Shown here: positions 62,576 to 64,000 of the stretch, one piece after another
Numbering within the stretch: position 1 is the stretch's first letter
Layout of the letters: each line of letters opens with the position of its first letter
Assembly: GCF_014356525.2 (NCBI RefSeq)
Contig: NC_052506.1
Location: 28,642,372-28,706,371 of the forward strand
Length of the DNA: 64,000 nt
From: Nilaparvata lugens
Taxonomy: Eukaryota; Arthropoda; Insecta; Hemiptera; Delphacidae
Direction of reading: 5' to 3'
The notes under the pieces: generated by a model
Told to the model about the DNA's origin: nothing
The model's input: the letters and a program-made list of their open reading frames with translations, nothing else
Database searches by the model: none
Position numbers and translations under genes: made by a program

Positions 62576-64000
62576 AGCATTCCAATCTCAGTAACTGCCG
62601 CTCACAATTAATTTTTATGAGACCAGGAAAGTGGAAACCCCGTAGACTATTTGCAGGTTTCCTGTTTCTCTCAACTAATCTTTATTGAAAACTCCAAGTT
62701 AACTGAAATTGAATAAGACTTGACTTCTAACAAAACAGGACCAAAATCGATAATCTATTATCACTAGGAGCGCTCCAAAGATAGGGCTTGTACACGAAAA
62801 TTATCATGATGGTATTAATATTTTTCAAATTGAATTAGGATTGAACAATAGATCATTTATGATGTTTCAATTAAAACTGTTAGAGCTTGACAAAAAAATT
62901 GGAAAATTCAAAGTCATATAATACTACACAGTACCATTATACATAACAAAACACTGTGGAATGAACCCACATTAAGAGGAGACCTACATATAACCTTGAA
63001 ACAATATTAAACTGTGAAGGTATCTTTTTCTATAAAAAATTAATTCGACTAATTATACTGCAGAGGAATGGATCATGTTTCATCCATCTATGACCTATTT
63101 ATCAATGAATTTCTGGTATCTAGTTTCTCAATAAATTAAGCAGGATATTTCATCAGATTATAGTACTTCATAAATTAAATTTGCTAGATCTAAAAGGAAA
63201 ATGTCGGGTTTAAATAATCTCATAATAATATTGAATTAATTCATTGCAAATTATCCCTTGTGAAGATGGTTGGAATCACAAAGCCAATAAATCATAGAGC
63301 ATATTTCATGACTCATTTGAATGGAGGAGTTTTTACTCCTGTGTAATTATTATAAAAACATATTATTTTTACAATGTACGTGACACGGAGGAAGACTAGG
63401 AATGCCAAGATAATTTCGGATTTTGTTGGGATTCAGTGTTACATAACATAACATTGTTTTGTATACAGTATTTTCTTAGTGCGAGTTGGTTAGTATGAGA
63501 GGGTTGATTGGATGCGCACCTTGCCGAAATTAAGCCTATAATGAGATTGGTCCACGTTTGATAAGTTCTCACCATACAGTAAATATTATTCAATTTATCA
63601 TTCATATAATTTAAATTACTGAATGATCTATTAAAATAAAAACTAATGTAATTGTAAAATTTTAAAAATGAATCTCATAGAGAATAATTTCTTAATTTTA
63701 TAAGTAATATTTTAGAACCAAATGATCAACAAAAATAGGAGTTTGCCACACTTTTCAAGGCGATCTAAACATTTTATAAAGGAGTTCAGTTGAGGAATCT
63801 AAGATTTAAAACTTCCAATAAGTAGTATTTCCTTCTAGTATATAAGAATTTCAAGATTATTTGGGTAACTGTATTTTTGATCAGCCTTGGCCTCGTCTAG
63901 GAATAATATTCTAAAATTTATTTCAATGTTCTTATAATCATTTAAATAACTCTTATCATGAACATACTACTCATGACGGTAGCAATTTTCAAGGAATCTG
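62576..64000. other. No gene recognised
   Basis: AT-rich sequence to the window end; nothing assigned. Confidence 0.4.

Overview
The window looks like AT-rich, transposon-dense nuclear DNA of an arthropod. A sap-feeding hemipteran (planthopper-like) is my best guess; that guess is inference from overall character and not a database result. The only recognisable host gene is Dp, the E2F dimerisation partner, on the minus strand in at least nine coding exons from 48,842 down to 36,526. Everything else that I can name is a mobile element, an endogenous virus or a relic of one.

The centrepiece is a 29-kb Maverick/Polinton (endogenous adintovirus-like) element at 4,959-34,098. It has a 6-bp target duplication (TATAAT), AG...CT ends and terminal inverted repeats of about 0.95 kb. 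Its leftward genes (17,130-26,331) include a phospholipase A2-domain virion protein, an adenain-type protease, a penton-like minor capsid protein with an early stop, a small basic protein, a frameshifted major capsid protein, a spliced two-exon gene and several unknown proteins. Its rightward genes (26,476-32,723) include a retroviral-type integrase with a chromodomain, an A32-like packaging ATPase, a conserved Maverick protein and a coiled-coil protein. No protein-primed DNA polymerase is visible. Promoters with a TATA box 31-35 bases before a TCATT/TCAGT initiator precede most transcription units. A rightward promoter at 21,604 is followed by a chain of small exon-like pieces with good splice sites, and several rightward ORFs have a splice acceptor 2-7 bases before their ATG.

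The locus is nested like a set of dolls. A short TA-flanked inverted-repeat element (4,758-34,235) was hit by the Maverick. The left Maverick repeat was then hit by an 8.3-kb insert flanked by TTAA (5,692-13,999). That insert carries a YqaJ-exonuclease relic and a hAT-like element (9,526-12,561), which itself carries Helitron-like arms and MITEs. A second insertion (14,787-17,082) lies near the left end of the Maverick and contains a LINE fragment. An unoccupied paralogue of the Maverick target site survives at 36,850-37,060 inside the last Dp intron.

The left edge (1-1,690) holds a broken Gypsy-type retrotransposon, with gag joined to integrase by deletion, and a LINE fragment. The Dp introns hold a solo-LTR-like element, LINE tails, Helitron-like repeats and a foldback element with a tRNA-derived SINE in its loop. 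At 50,106-58,743 lies a young LTR retrotransposon with near-identical 2-kb LTRs, a tRNA-Lys-type primer-binding site and a single 956-codon gag-like ORF but no pol. The right end (58,744-64,000) is mostly unassigned, with repeats, a SINE and one possible first exon.
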